44,015 nucleotides of DNA from Armatimonadota bacterium (lineage in GTDB: Bacteria; Armatimonadota; Fervidibacteria; Fervidibacterales; Thermosaccharophagaceae). The stretch covers positions 1 to 44,015 of the forward strand of contig JANXAS010000027.1 of assembly GCA_025062195.1 (NCBI GenBank). The letters run 5' to 3'. The notes below the pieces were generated by a model. It was given only the letters and a program-made list of their open reading frames with translations. It ran no database searches and was not told the origin of the DNA. Below are positions 18,001 through 26,280 of this stretch, piece by piece. Each line of letters opens with the position of its first letter. Within the stretch, counting starts at the first letter, position 1. A program made the position numbers and the translations under genes.

Positions 18001-18262
18001 AGGCGATGTTCTCAAGTTTTCAACCGCTCTGGGGGAAGCTTATATTTTAACGCCTGTTGGGAAGACGCTCTCATCGCTGCCATTTGAGCCGCTCTCGCCA
18101 GAGCCGGCTAAAGCGCCGAAGTATCCGGGGTTTAAATCCCTCCCGCCACCGTGGCAAAGATATGGCTACCCATCGCAAGCGCACTTCCCGTGTCTTGGGA
18201 TAAGTTCCGATGGCAAGTCGCCAGCGAGGGATTTCGTAATCAGGCATTCCAAGGATAAATAA
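15086..18262 (+). CDS. Secreted LamG plus DUF5703/GH95-like glycoside hydrolase
   Basis: A 1058-residue exported enzyme. After a hydrophobic leader (MVGFVCVCLCVFLGQSL), residues ~50-250 form a LamG_3 domain (WWRFEDEAMPGRDELGKHHAK, FGNALWLDGNGFLEVEPSSE, AITIEAWVLPK, GAIDEVRIYSRALSPQEI). Residues ~285-480 resemble the DUF5703 N-terminal beta domain (NDVVYLSPATFEFEAIPIGN, then GKLGAVVWNEDLLSFQLGHS). The rest is an (alpha/alpha)6 barrel with GGIFLLSRDERCWGGAYWHQ and LHLEPVHAQESFW, followed by a C-terminal beta cap. This order is that of GH95 and related families, so an exo-acting fucosidase- or galactosidase-like activity is possible, but catalytic residues could not be fixed. It is the last gene of the carbohydrate run. 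Confidence 0.78.
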   Translation: MAQSAKFNNDPLRMVGFVCVCLCVFLGQSLNEAGQTKVSPSVHNLKLQAPNTLIAWWRFEDEAMPGRDELGKHHAKPAGKVSISEGRFGNALWLDGNGFLEVEPSSEFDLTDAITIEAWVLPKVLQPAGMRIVDKTTVGTDEAYMIDTYPGLSLRFVGEPSHVTAKDILKLNEWQHVAATFDGRLGIIRLFVNGNIVAEQFLTRGKLSVNKNSLRIGADSLGGSRWVGAIDEVRIYSRALSPQEIALRSRGEETKPPTALAERMARKPSTCFRDGKMHINFRALLSRNDVVYLSPATFEFEAIPIGNGKLGAVVWNEDLLSFQLGHSDYYGIEFPSLCRIRIISEPSPWIKPPREFEQRLSLYDGELRMRAKLYDSTISAEAFVAEDIDAIMLRVSDARRAARKVVIEFWRKDKEHRWVSGEKYIGICESSRHEPDDHFSRSMCVLASALDADAIPEKLSDERVALRLTKDGGGKLTIAIAVGVAIGDTNAAVRKALATLDEVRKLGYEKLKEAHRRYWNSFWERSFVYLTDEHGISDYLENLWWLHMYWMAASSRGEFPPKFNGGIFLLSRDERCWGGAYWHQNQRQLSWSLFAANHIELVVPFFRLYERMLPAAIRNAKKFFGCSGAYFPETVFADGDPRGWRNQYTSHILTVGLEVALQMWWHYRYTGDEHFLRERFYPFAKECVSLYLDYLKRGDDGKLHLEPVHAQESFWLVRDSHTDLVALRWVLPLLIQLSRRYGVDDELRNRWQIVLEQLAPLPLKDDGTFAPADISPNPQRRNCENVELYGIFPFGVFGKGRLEEERAIQTFLKRPIKGICCGWNPSPIQAARLWLAEDAEALLLQHIRENQLLPQGFWYSPGNRKYGGLLPEMCYFDSSGMLAMAINEMLLQSDTGTIFVAPAIPKTWSAKFSLRAFDGFIVSSEIHRGEVLYVIIKSELGRECRVFNPWGVREVDVKLIRGRQAKTHSRLKGDVLKFSTALGEAYILTPVGKTLSSLPFEPLSPEPAKAPKYPGFKSLPPPWQRYGYPSQAHFPCLGISSDGKSPARDFVIRHSKDK

Positions 18263-18267
18263 CTTCG

Positions 18268-19338
18268 TCAGGCAACCTGCCAACCCTGCGGGACATATAT
18301 CCTCGTAAACTGGTCAATCGCATACCTGTCTGTCATCCCGGCGATGTAATCGCACACTGCCCTTGCAAGTTCTTCTCGAGATGATGGCATCTCACAGCGC
18401 AGCATTGGGACTGCCTCCGGATAATTCATGTAGTAATCAAACAGGACCTCAATCATGCGCTCCACTTTCTCAACTTCGGCTTTGACCACCCTCTCGTCAA
18501 GGTAGACACGCTCATAAAGGAAATCCTTCAGCTCATCAAGCGCTTCCCTCACCTTGTCACTTATTCGTATCTCGCCGCCATCAAGCCCGTTGGTAACGAT
18601 GTCACACACAATCCTTGTTATTCGTTCAGAGTGTGTTTCGCCGAGGATATCCCTGATCCGCCTCGGGACATCTTCAAGCTTGAGTATGCCGGCTCGTATG
18701 GCATCATCAAGGTCATGATTGACATAGGCGACCCTATCGGCGATGCGTATGACTTTTCCTTCAAGTGTTGACGGCTCCTGTCCTTCATGGCTCTCATCGG
18801 ATTGCAAATCAGCCATCCCTTTTGAGTGGTGCAATATGCCATCTCTCACTTCCCAAGTCAGATTCAGTCCCTCACCGTCACCTTCAAGCACATCTACGAC
18901 CCTCAAGCTCTGCTCCCAGTGCCTGAAGCACGCGCTTGGGTCATACTTGCGATAGATTCTATCAAGGACTTCCTCGCCAGCATGCCCGAATGGGGGATGA
19001 CCCAAATCATGCCCGAGCGCTATCGCCTCAGCGAGGTCTTCATTCAAGCGCAGCGCACGGCATATCGTCCTGCCAATCTGAGCCACCTCAAGCGTATGTG
19101 TCATCCTCGTTCGGTAATGATCGCCGCGCGGCGCGATGAAGACCTGCGTCTTATGCATGAGCCGCCTGAAGGCTTTGCTGTGTATGATCCTGTCCCTATC
19201 CCTTTGGAAGTCGGTCCGTATCGGGCACTTCGGCTCCGGACGAATGCGCCCACGAGTCAACGCAGCCTTCGCCGCATGCTCCGAAAGATGCTCAAACTCC
19301 CACTTTTCTGTCACTTCCCTTGGGCACATCGCCATCAT
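18268..19338 (-). CDS. dgt: Deoxyguanosinetriphosphate triphosphohydrolase-like HD protein
   Basis: This 356-residue HD-domain enzyme hydrolyses dNTPs (classically dGTP) to nucleoside and triphosphate. It shows the family signature RDRDRIIHSKAFRRLMHKTQVF, RTRMTHTLEVAQI (first His), LGHDLGHPPFGHAGEEVLD (HD pair) and IADRVAYVNHDLDDAI (last Asp). Length is typical of the shorter, type-2 bacterial Dgt proteins. ATG 19338 has GAGG 7 nt upstream, lying in the intergenic 32 bases behind glyS, so it is the last gene of the long minus-strand train. It converges with the hydrolase gene, leaving 5 bases between stops. Confidence 0.93.
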   Translation of the reverse strand: MMAMCPREVTEKWEFEHLSEHAAKAALTRGRIRPEPKCPIRTDFQRDRDRIIHSKAFRRLMHKTQVFIAPRGDHYRTRMTHTLEVAQIGRTICRALRLNEDLAEAIALGHDLGHPPFGHAGEEVLDRIYRKYDPSACFRHWEQSLRVVDVLEGDGEGLNLTWEVRDGILHHSKGMADLQSDESHEGQEPSTLEGKVIRIADRVAYVNHDLDDAIRAGILKLEDVPRRIRDILGETHSERITRIVCDIVTNGLDGGEIRISDKVREALDELKDFLYERVYLDERVVKAEVEKVERMIEVLFDYYMNYPEAVPMLRCEMPSSREELARAVCDYIAGMTDRYAIDQFTRIYVPQGWQVA

Positions 19339-19370
19339 GTGTCAACCTCGCAAAATCTCCCAGCTAATCC

Positions 19371-21497
19371 TCATACAATGAGCCTTGAGAAGTCAGCAAT
19401 TTGAAGCAACACTCTCTCAATAGCTTGAAGCAGCGCAAGCCTATTCTCCCTGAGCCTTATGTCGGGATGCATGACGAGCACGCCGGTTCCGGGGGCTGTC
19501 CCGAAGAAACTATCAATCGCCGGCTTTAGCTCCGAAAGCTTGATGAAAGCTATCTCATACTCACTTTCATCAGCGCCCCGCAGCGTCTCGGGCAAGTCTC
19601 CCTTCACTCTCGTGAACTCGTCGTAAAGCCTCTTTTCAGCCGGCTCAATTAGAAGCCCCTCTTCAAACTCGGCATCTGTCCTCTGTTGGGCGAGTATATT
19701 AATCACTCTCGTAAAAGCTATCACAGCTTCACCGAAGCCATTGTAACTTCCCTTAAGCCTCAAAAGCGCATTTGCCCTGATGAACGCATCGGGCACATCA
19801 TCAAATGAGGCAGCCAAGACTGCCTCACGAATATCGTGCTCAATGCCTTTGTCCTGAAGGAGGGCGTCAAGCCTGCCCCTGAAGAAATGCATTAGCGAAT
19901 TCTGTGTCTCGGCTATGTTGCGCTTCAATAAACCATCATCGGAGAGTATGCTTAGAGCTTCCCCAATGAGCTCCGTAAGCAACAGATGAAGGTTTTGGTC
20001 ATAGAGTATGTTCACCACCGCTGTTGCAGCCCTTCGCAACCCCACAGGGTCGGCACTGCCAGTCGGAATAATTCGGCGGTCAAAGCACGCACAAAGAGTA
20101 TCCATGCGGTCAGCTATTCCAAGGAGCGCCCCCAAAATGGCTGTGGGCAGCTCATCACCAACAAAGCGCGGAAGATAATGTTCTCTAATTGCCAATGCCA
20201 CTTGGGCATTCTCACCATGAAAACGCGCATAGTGGTAACCCATTATGCCTTGCAACTCGGTGAACTCCTGAACCATCTTCGTAGCCAAGTCGGCTTTGCA
20301 GAGGTGAGCAGCCCTGACAGCGTGCGAGATCAACTCATCATCTAAGCCAGCCATTCTGCAGTAGCGCTCAACGAGCCTTTTAAGGCGCTGAACCTTTTCA
20401 TACATGCTCCCAAGGTCGCGCTGAAACAGCAATCCCTTGAGCTGTTCAACATAGCTTTCAAGTGGACGCATCAAATCCTCCTCAAAGAAAAACTTGGCGT
20501 CGGCGAAGCGAGCCGAGAGCACCCTCTCATAACCTTGCCTTACCGAGTCCATGCCCTCGGTGCCACCATCTCGCACAGCTATAAAATGCGGCAGCAGCTT
20601 GCCACTCATATCAACTACAGGGAAGTATCGCTGGTGATGCATCATCACCGTCTTGAGCACATCCTCTGGCAGCTCAAGGAAACGTTCGTCAAATGCACAC
20701 ATGACAGCTGTTGGGTGTTCCATCAGGAAAGTGACTTCGTCAAGCAGCTCGTCGGTCATGAAAGCCTTAGCACCAAACGAATTAGCTAACTGCTCAACCT
20801 GCGCCTTTATCAGCTCCCTTCGCTCATCATGCCTCAAGATAACATGCGCCCGATAGAGGGCGTCAAAGTATTCCTCAGCGCTGTGAATTACAACCGGATA
20901 TTTGCACAGAGTCCTGTGACCCCTTGATATGCGATCGCTCTGCAATCCTGCAAGCTCAAACCTTATAACATCATTTCCGAAGAGCGCGAGCAGCCAACGG
21001 ATTGGGCGACCAAACTTGAAGTTCAAACTTCCCCAGCGCATCATCTTCGGGAAGGAAAGCTTAGCCGTGACGGCGGGCAATACCTCAGCAAGCACTTCAA
21101 CGGTAGCCCTTCCACCGACGCGCTTTTCCACGAATACGAATTTACCCCTCTCGGTCTCCTCAACCTTGAGTTCGCCAACGGAAACACCGTGGGAGCGCGC
21201 AAAGCCGATTGCAGCCCTTGTCGGATTACCGTCCCTATCAAATGCAACATTTGCAGCCGGACCTTTGATCCTAATGAACCGCTCAAATTGCACGGGCGAC
21301 ATTGAACGGCAATATGCCACCAACCTCCTCGGCGTAGCGTAGCATTCCAATTCATCGTGCCCAATCATAGCCTCATCCAATGCCTCAGCCAAAAGCACCT
21401 TTAGTTGTTCAACCGCCGGCAAAAGGAAGCGTGCTGGCATCTCCTCAGTTCCGATCTCATAGACGAATGCTCTCGGCTCAAGCGGGCTCACTTCCAT
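19371..21497 (-). CDS. glyS: Glycine--tRNA ligase beta subunit
   Basis: GlyS is the large subunit of the heterotetrameric bacterial glycyl-tRNA synthetase; it binds tRNA and, with GlyQ, charges it with glycine. The protein (708 residues) begins FVYEIGTEEMPARFLLPAVEQL and contains RRLVAYCRSM, LSFPKMMRWGSLNFKFGRPIRWLLALFG, MMHHQRYFPVVD and ADRMDTLCACF, all standard for the family. TTG 21500 and ATG 21497 are both in frame; ATG is preferred because GAGAGG then has normal spacing. The start overlaps the end of the preceding sugar kinase gene by 20 bases, indicating translational coupling. No glyQ was seen in the window, so the alpha subunit must be encoded elsewhere. Confidence 0.95.
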   Translation of the reverse strand: MEVSPLEPRAFVYEIGTEEMPARFLLPAVEQLKVLLAEALDEAMIGHDELECYATPRRLVAYCRSMSPVQFERFIRIKGPAANVAFDRDGNPTRAAIGFARSHGVSVGELKVEETERGKFVFVEKRVGGRATVEVLAEVLPAVTAKLSFPKMMRWGSLNFKFGRPIRWLLALFGNDVIRFELAGLQSDRISRGHRTLCKYPVVIHSAEEYFDALYRAHVILRHDERRELIKAQVEQLANSFGAKAFMTDELLDEVTFLMEHPTAVMCAFDERFLELPEDVLKTVMMHHQRYFPVVDMSGKLLPHFIAVRDGGTEGMDSVRQGYERVLSARFADAKFFFEEDLMRPLESYVEQLKGLLFQRDLGSMYEKVQRLKRLVERYCRMAGLDDELISHAVRAAHLCKADLATKMVQEFTELQGIMGYHYARFHGENAQVALAIREHYLPRFVGDELPTAILGALLGIADRMDTLCACFDRRIIPTGSADPVGLRRAATAVVNILYDQNLHLLLTELIGEALSILSDDGLLKRNIAETQNSLMHFFRGRLDALLQDKGIEHDIREAVLAASFDDVPDAFIRANALLRLKGSYNGFGEAVIAFTRVINILAQQRTDAEFEEGLLIEPAEKRLYDEFTRVKGDLPETLRGADESEYEIAFIKLSELKPAIDSFFGTAPGTGVLVMHPDIRLRENRLALLQAIERVLLQIADFSRLIV

Positions 21498-22566
21498 CAA
21501 CCCCTCTCAAACCAGCTTCATAGTATCGCTCAAAGTTATGCAAGACTTGCTCCCTTGTTGCGGTGCCAGTTGTGCCAATCTGCTTTATTGTCACCGAAGC
21601 TACGAGATTACCTATGAAGGCAGCCTCAAGACAGCTTGCGCCAGCACAAAGCGATGGCACAATGCCAGCTGTGACACTGTCTCCAGCCCCAACTATATCA
21701 ATCTCGCCACTTACCGGCACTGCCGGTATATGTGTAACCCTTTCACCCTCCACGACGAGGATGCCCCATTCACCCATAGTCAGAAAAACCGTTCTACCAA
21801 TACGCCCGTAAAGCAGCTTCCCGAACTCAACAGCGTCGTGTATGCTCATCCCCTCAACCCAACTTCTGCCGATCGCCATCGCTGCCTCATACCTGTTCGG
21901 CTTTACCATCACATTCTTAAACTCGCCTATGCGCGCCCTTGAGTCGGCATAAAAGATTTTGTTCGGGTTATCCTCGGCGAGTTTGCACACGAACCCCCTC
22001 ACCCTATCTGTGACGACACCGCAATTTCGCTCCTGCACCTGATCTTGGACGATTACCGCGTCAACTTCGCTGAGCAACCTGCTTAACACTTCAATCACTT
22101 TGTGCTCAAGCTCGGGCTTCATCGGCTCCCTATTTTTGATGTCTTGGCGTTCCATCTCAATTTCCCTGCCGCCTTGCAACATCATTGGCTTTGTGTAAGT
22201 CGGCGTAAAGCGCTCTTCATCAACGATGATGTAATTCGTGATTACACCCCGCCTTTTTAGCTCGCGTGTCAGTTCATACCCCTCCCCGTCGTCCCCGATG
22301 ACTGTGAGCGCGTAAATTCTGCCGACGCCGAGCGAGGCTAAGTTATTGCATATCGTGCCGGCAGCCCCGGGACTGCGTCTTTTTCGGACAACCTGATGAG
22401 CAGTCAGACCAGTCTCAAGCGAAACCTCACTTAGGCTTGGGTCAATGATGAGATACTTGTCCAGGAAAAAGTCACCGAGCACCACCACGCTCACATCGTC
22501 AAACTTCTCAAGTATCCACGCAAGCCTCTCTCTGCTCATCATGCACATCATCCTCTGATGCATCAT
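21478..22566 (-). CDS. PfkB family sugar kinase, RfaE/HldE kinase-like
   Basis: A 362-residue ribokinase-fold enzyme. VVVLGDFFLDKYLIID opens the first strand, SPGAAGTICNNLASLG is the sugar-binding Gly-Gly-type motif, and GEIDIVGAGDSVTAG is the PfkB signature 2 with the catalytic Asp in GAGD. The overall pattern resembles heptose-7-phosphate kinases (RfaE domain I), but the SLETGL stretch differs from classical HldE and there is no C-terminal nucleotidyltransferase, so the substrate is open. Its neighbours, a membrane glycosyltransferase and a carbohydrate-type protein, support an envelope-sugar role. The upstream stop and first ATG overlap (ATGA); an internal ATG at residue 6, 9 or 10 may be the true start because AGAGGATG lies within the first codons. 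Confidence 0.8.
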   Translation of the reverse strand: MMHQRMMCMMSRERLAWILEKFDDVSVVVLGDFFLDKYLIIDPSLSEVSLETGLTAHQVVRKRRSPGAAGTICNNLASLGVGRIYALTVIGDDGEGYELTRELKRRGVITNYIIVDEERFTPTYTKPMMLQGGREIEMERQDIKNREPMKPELEHKVIEVLSRLLSEVDAVIVQDQVQERNCGVVTDRVRGFVCKLAEDNPNKIFYADSRARIGEFKNVMVKPNRYEAAMAIGRSWVEGMSIHDAVEFGKLLYGRIGRTVFLTMGEWGILVVEGERVTHIPAVPVSGEIDIVGAGDSVTAGIVPSLCAGASCLEAAFIGNLVASVTIKQIGTTGTATREQVLHNFERYYEAGLRGVDGSEPA

Positions 22567-23993
22567 TGTTGGGCTTGCTCCAGCACAAATATTAATCTGC
22601 GCAGCAGCTCACGGTATTGCCGCCTGAACATCTTTGCCATCATAATTGCGCTGGCTATGTGGCGCCTGCGCGCAGCTTGAAGCATGAGCGAGACGCACTC
22701 GCTCATCCTGCCAAAACATTCGCTGCACATTTGCCTTACTTCACCTTTAAGTGAGTTGAGCAGCGTCTTTGCCATCTCCAACTCCTTCAAAGCCCATTGA
22801 ACCTCATATTGCATTACAGGGGCTGCGATTGCGTTCATATGCCGATGCAACTCCTCAACTGATGACCTGTTGGACGAAATGAATACGCTATCGGCAATGT
22901 CAAAATCGGGGACATAAAACAGGATGCAATTTCCCTTAAAGAGCGTTCTTAACCTCTTTGGGCTCGGGAAGCGCAACAGATAAGGGCGCAGCGTTTGCCC
23001 CATCACTCTGTCATTGAGCTGGTGGCAGATGCTCAACCGGCAGCTGCTGACTGGGAGACTAAAGGCGGAGTTTGAAACCCAACGAAGGGCGGTTAGGAGC
23101 ACTTCGGGCATGCCGTCGGATTCAATCACAAAGCGACAAACTCGTATGCACGAATGACCATCCACTGTCTCTCCATTACACTCAACCGCAAGGCTAACTG
23201 CGTCGTCGCCCCTTGATGCCTCACGCCAGAAGCGTGATACTATTTTAGCCTCAGAATACACCGCCGCCAACGCCTTAAACAGGTCTTGCCTGTGGGTCAT
23301 CAGGTAATCGGTATCGGGCATAATGATACCGTGAGCACCGCATAGTGCCGCAGCATATGTGAAACAGCGGAGATGGTCCCCTGACGGAATGTAAGCGCTC
23401 AAATATTCAGCGCCGCTTGCGCCCTCTACCCCTTTAACTATCAGAGCGAGCCATAGGTTCGCGTTACCAAACCGCTGCCTGGCGAGCCCGAGCATCATCT
23501 TGGGGTCATCTGACGGAACCTTCGCGCTCACACAAACATGAGTTGGCTCAATGCGTGCGATTAATTCGCATAAATCGCTCACGATGCTTTCACCATCAGC
23601 GCTCTTTTCAACCGCATTCAGCCAAAGCATCATCACACGCCCTCGCAGCTGTTCCGACAGCGTTGCTAAATTTTGAAGCGCAACTTTTGCATCGTCCCTG
23701 TGAGAGATTCTGAGCGCCAAAGAAACTCGTTCCACCCTCGCCAGGAAGTCCACACACAGCTGCGCAGCGGCACTACCATGCAATTGCAAATCATCCGAGA
23801 TGGTGAGCATCGGTAGGAGCGCCATGCCAACTTCGTTTGCAAACGCCCTAAGCCCCTCAAACTTTGCAAGGTCTGGTTCCGAGCAAACGGACATGAGCAC
23901 TGCCTCAAAGCCGTGCTCAGCGAGGCTCTCAACTATGGCTTCATTTGTCGGCAATGCCTCAACCTGTGGTAGCACATATGGCAGTCTATCCAT
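22563..23993 (-). CDS. Uncharacterised protein with TIM-barrel-like N-terminal half
   Basis: Not assigned to a known family. The 476-residue soluble protein has an N-terminal half with alternating strands and helices (VESLAEHGFEAVLMSV, GMALLPMLTIS, RVMMLWLNAVE, PTHVCVSAKVP). It includes RCFTYAAALCGAHGIIMPDTDYL, a pattern reminiscent of glycoside-hydrolase-like barrels, where a Gly-Ala-x-Gly turn precedes the last strand. Residues ~270-370 look like a beta domain, and the last ~90 residues are strongly helical and Arg-rich. No signal peptide is present. ATG 23993 has GGGGGAG 8 nt upstream. It lies 36 bases after the membrane glycosyltransferase and overlaps the sugar kinase by 4 bases, so the three genes are very likely coupled. 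Confidence 0.7.
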   Translation of the reverse strand: MDRLPYVLPQVEALPTNEAIVESLAEHGFEAVLMSVCSEPDLAKFEGLRAFANEVGMALLPMLTISDDLQLHGSAAAQLCVDFLARVERVSLALRISHRDDAKVALQNLATLSEQLRGRVMMLWLNAVEKSADGESIVSDLCELIARIEPTHVCVSAKVPSDDPKMMLGLARQRFGNANLWLALIVKGVEGASGAEYLSAYIPSGDHLRCFTYAAALCGAHGIIMPDTDYLMTHRQDLFKALAAVYSEAKIVSRFWREASRGDDAVSLAVECNGETVDGHSCIRVCRFVIESDGMPEVLLTALRWVSNSAFSLPVSSCRLSICHQLNDRVMGQTLRPYLLRFPSPKRLRTLFKGNCILFYVPDFDIADSVFISSNRSSVEELHRHMNAIAAPVMQYEVQWALKELEMAKTLLNSLKGEVRQMCSECFGRMSECVSLMLQAARRRHIASAIMMAKMFRRQYRELLRRLIFVLEQAQQ

Positions 23994-24029
23994 TAGCGCA
24001 TCTCCCCCATGCCTGAATATGCAAACTCG

Positions 24030-26060
24030 TCACTTGCGCATAGCGTTAACTGCTCCCCAATCAATCTCGTAAAGCTCTTCACCCCTTTGGCTCATCAATT
24101 GCTTTAACAAGCCCTTCCTAATTGCCTCTCGCAGCAAGCCGTTTGGGACACCCTCCATAGCGAGCGAAAAATAACGCCTGTTTAGAAGAACATGAGTTAC
24201 GCCGAGTCTGCGATATGCTTCAAACAGCGCCAACATCGGCTCATCTGAGGAGGCAACCTTATCGTAGTCAATGAGCAAGTTATGACCGGGGTCACCCCAA
24301 AGGTAATCCCGCTCAAAGTAGTAGCAGAGCGGCTCCCCATAGGTTATGATTTTGGTGTCCTTTGGCAGGTGGCGGTTGATGTATTTAGCCGCAACATACG
24401 AGGGCAATGTTTGCGTGAGATACTCGTCGTCGCTTACTACGCCCAACACAACAGGCACATACGGAAGTGACCACGCTAAGGTGATGAGCAAAGAATACGA
24501 GAGGGCGATGAGCATTGCAACCTGAGAGACTATGCGTGTCAGTGTGCTCCGCTCAAACCAATGCGAGTATGCATATCCGACAATGCCGCACAGCATGACA
24601 ATACATGGCAGCAGATAGCGCAGGTATTGAACGCTGTAAAACCAAGCCAAGAACCAGAAGGCACACACTCCCATGAGCAATGCGCCATATGTGGGGAACG
24701 GTCTTATCAGCGCCGCCGTCGGGATGAAGGCGAGGAATGTTAACCCTATGCCGCTTGTTGGGTTCGGCTCAACCTCATACTTGATTGGCTTTTTTCCGGA
24801 GCGTGTGAAGCCGCTTGGGATGCCGGAGCGCATCGTTAAATTCCATGGCGCAAGGAGGAGTTGCAATGGTGTTCGCCCCGTCCCAAACTCAAGCTGATGC
24901 CTGCGATACTGTTCCGCCATCTTCTCGTTCCATCCGCGCCCGCCAAATATCTCATAGAAGAATGGGAAGAATGGGTTGCCCGTCAAGATGGCGTTCTTTA
25001 CATACCAAGGGCTGGCTGTAATCAGCGCTATAGCAATTGCAGTAAACGATTGCATCATGCTCAGCGGCGCCCGCAACTTTATCCTGCACCTTGTTTGTGC
25101 CAGTAGAACAATACATAGAAGCGGTATGATGAGAAGCACGCCCGTGTATTTTGTCCCCATACAAACGCCACACGCTATCGCTGCAAGCACCAACCATCCA
25201 AATGAGAGCGTTGAAAGCCACCTTATAAGGGCATGGATGAACAAGAGCGCGTAAAACGAAAGAGCAATGTCTATGTATGCTGTTGACGCTTCAGCGAGCG
25301 CAATCGGTATCGTGAAAAGCGCCCATGAGGCAGCCCATGCAGACCTTTTTGGAGACGGCAAATTTGTCTTTGAGCCGCTTTGGTTCACCGAATGCCACAA
25401 CTGCAGCGCTATCGAATTACCCAAGCATAGCAGCAGGAATGCACATCCGATGAAGAATGCGAAATGAAAAAGCTTGGCAAGCGCATGACCGCTTAAAGCA
25501 AGCCCAACTGTATAGAGCATCTCTATCGTAAACGGAAAGCTCGCGTGAGATGTAAATTGCACGAAGTATATTCGCCCGGCTTTGAGGTAAAGCTTTGGTA
25601 TAGCGAGATGATACGATAAGCTGTCCCATTCAATTATCGTCGGCGGGCTGAGCGCACCAATGAGCGCAAGCGATGAGGAGAGGATGCAAAGAAATGTCAT
25701 AAGCCGCTCTGCCATTGACTGTGAACTATGCAACCTCAGCAACTTTTCGGGCAAGTGAGGGCGCTCATTTGAAACTGTGCAACGCCAGTCGCCCTTGGTC
25801 AATGCCACCGAAAAGAGAAGCATAAGGGCGAGCAGAAACAGCACCGAGAACCTGTTTAACCATCCGAGCAGACCCACAATAAAGACACCGTTTGCTAATG
25901 CTGCTAAGCCAATACCGATGGCGCACACAACAGCTTCAATTGTATGCGCAAATCTTACGCGCATAAAAGCCGATGCCCTCATCCCAAAGCCATACGCGAT
26001 GAAAAGAATCATTGAGAGCAAAAGCAAATCTAAAAGATGCCTTGCAATGGCAGTCCACAT
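24030..26060 (-). CDS. Polytopic membrane glycosyltransferase, GT-C/ArnT-like
   Basis: A 676-residue protein with about twelve hydrophobic helices. After the first helices, PPTIIEWDSLSYHLAIPKLY (~residue 137) matches the DSLSYHL-PKLY first-loop signature of lipid-carrier-dependent GT-C transferases, with the acidic ED-type residue expected for catalysis. The C-terminal ~110 residues (KYINRHLPKDTKIITYGEPL onward) form a small extracytoplasmic domain as in other GT39-like proteins. Donor and acceptor cannot be inferred. ATG 26060 has GTGAGGGATG upstream, partly inside the end of the 46-residue membrane protein gene 13 bases before, which suggests coupled translation. Confidence 0.78.
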   Translation of the reverse strand: MWTAIARHLLDLLLLSMILFIAYGFGMRASAFMRVRFAHTIEAVVCAIGIGLAALANGVFIVGLLGWLNRFSVLFLLALMLLFSVALTKGDWRCTVSNERPHLPEKLLRLHSSQSMAERLMTFLCILSSSLALIGALSPPTIIEWDSLSYHLAIPKLYLKAGRIYFVQFTSHASFPFTIEMLYTVGLALSGHALAKLFHFAFFIGCAFLLLCLGNSIALQLWHSVNQSGSKTNLPSPKRSAWAASWALFTIPIALAEASTAYIDIALSFYALLFIHALIRWLSTLSFGWLVLAAIACGVCMGTKYTGVLLIIPLLCIVLLAQTRCRIKLRAPLSMMQSFTAIAIALITASPWYVKNAILTGNPFFPFFYEIFGGRGWNEKMAEQYRRHQLEFGTGRTPLQLLLAPWNLTMRSGIPSGFTRSGKKPIKYEVEPNPTSGIGLTFLAFIPTAALIRPFPTYGALLMGVCAFWFLAWFYSVQYLRYLLPCIVMLCGIVGYAYSHWFERSTLTRIVSQVAMLIALSYSLLITLAWSLPYVPVVLGVVSDDEYLTQTLPSYVAAKYINRHLPKDTKIITYGEPLCYYFERDYLWGDPGHNLLIDYDKVASSDEPMLALFEAYRRLGVTHVLLNRRYFSLAMEGVPNGLLREAIRKGLLKQLMSQRGEELYEIDWGAVNAMRK

Positions 26061-26073
26061 CTTACGACATCCC

Positions 26074-26214
26074 TCACCAATTGAGCAGCTGATAGAGATT
26101 TACGATGAGGTAGGCTATGAGGTAGCTGTGTTCAAGAACGAACAGCAGCGCGATAACGCATATCCAAAGCGCAGCAATGGCACATTGCAACTGTTCCGAA
26201 AAACGGATGCGCAT
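26074..26214 (-). CDS. 46-residue single-pass membrane microprotein
   Basis: Read from ATG at 26214 to TGA at 26074: a short basic start (MRIRFSEQLQ), then CAIAALWICVIALLFVLEH, then a second hydrophobic stretch SYLIAYLIVNLYQLLNW. About 32 of 46 residues are hydrophobic, in one long or two short membrane segments. An RBS (GAGGTGA) lies 5-6 nt before the ATG, and the stop is 13 bases from the start of the glycosyltransferase gene, whose own RBS overlaps the stop. Both flanks are same-strand genes. It may assist the adjacent glycosyltransferase, or it could relate to FeoB, but it does not look like FeoC, which is a winged-helix protein. No family was recognised. Confidence 0.62.
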   Translation of the reverse strand: MRIRFSEQLQCAIAALWICVIALLFVLEHSYLIAYLIVNLYQLLNW

Positions 26215-26280
26215 TCACTTTCACCTCAGGCACCAGACCGAATCGGCGTGCAATTCCCTCAACACATTGTCAGCAGGGCT

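Noticed and set aside
18826-19404. 192-codon plus-strand open frame
   Set aside because: Antisense to dgt, whose motifs are complete; no RBS and no family resemblance.
21478-22566. Assignment as HldE/RfaE with gene symbol
   Set aside because: Motifs fit PfkB and resemble the heptose kinase group, but the C-terminal nucleotidyltransferase is absent and the substrate region differs, so a symbol would overstate the evidence.
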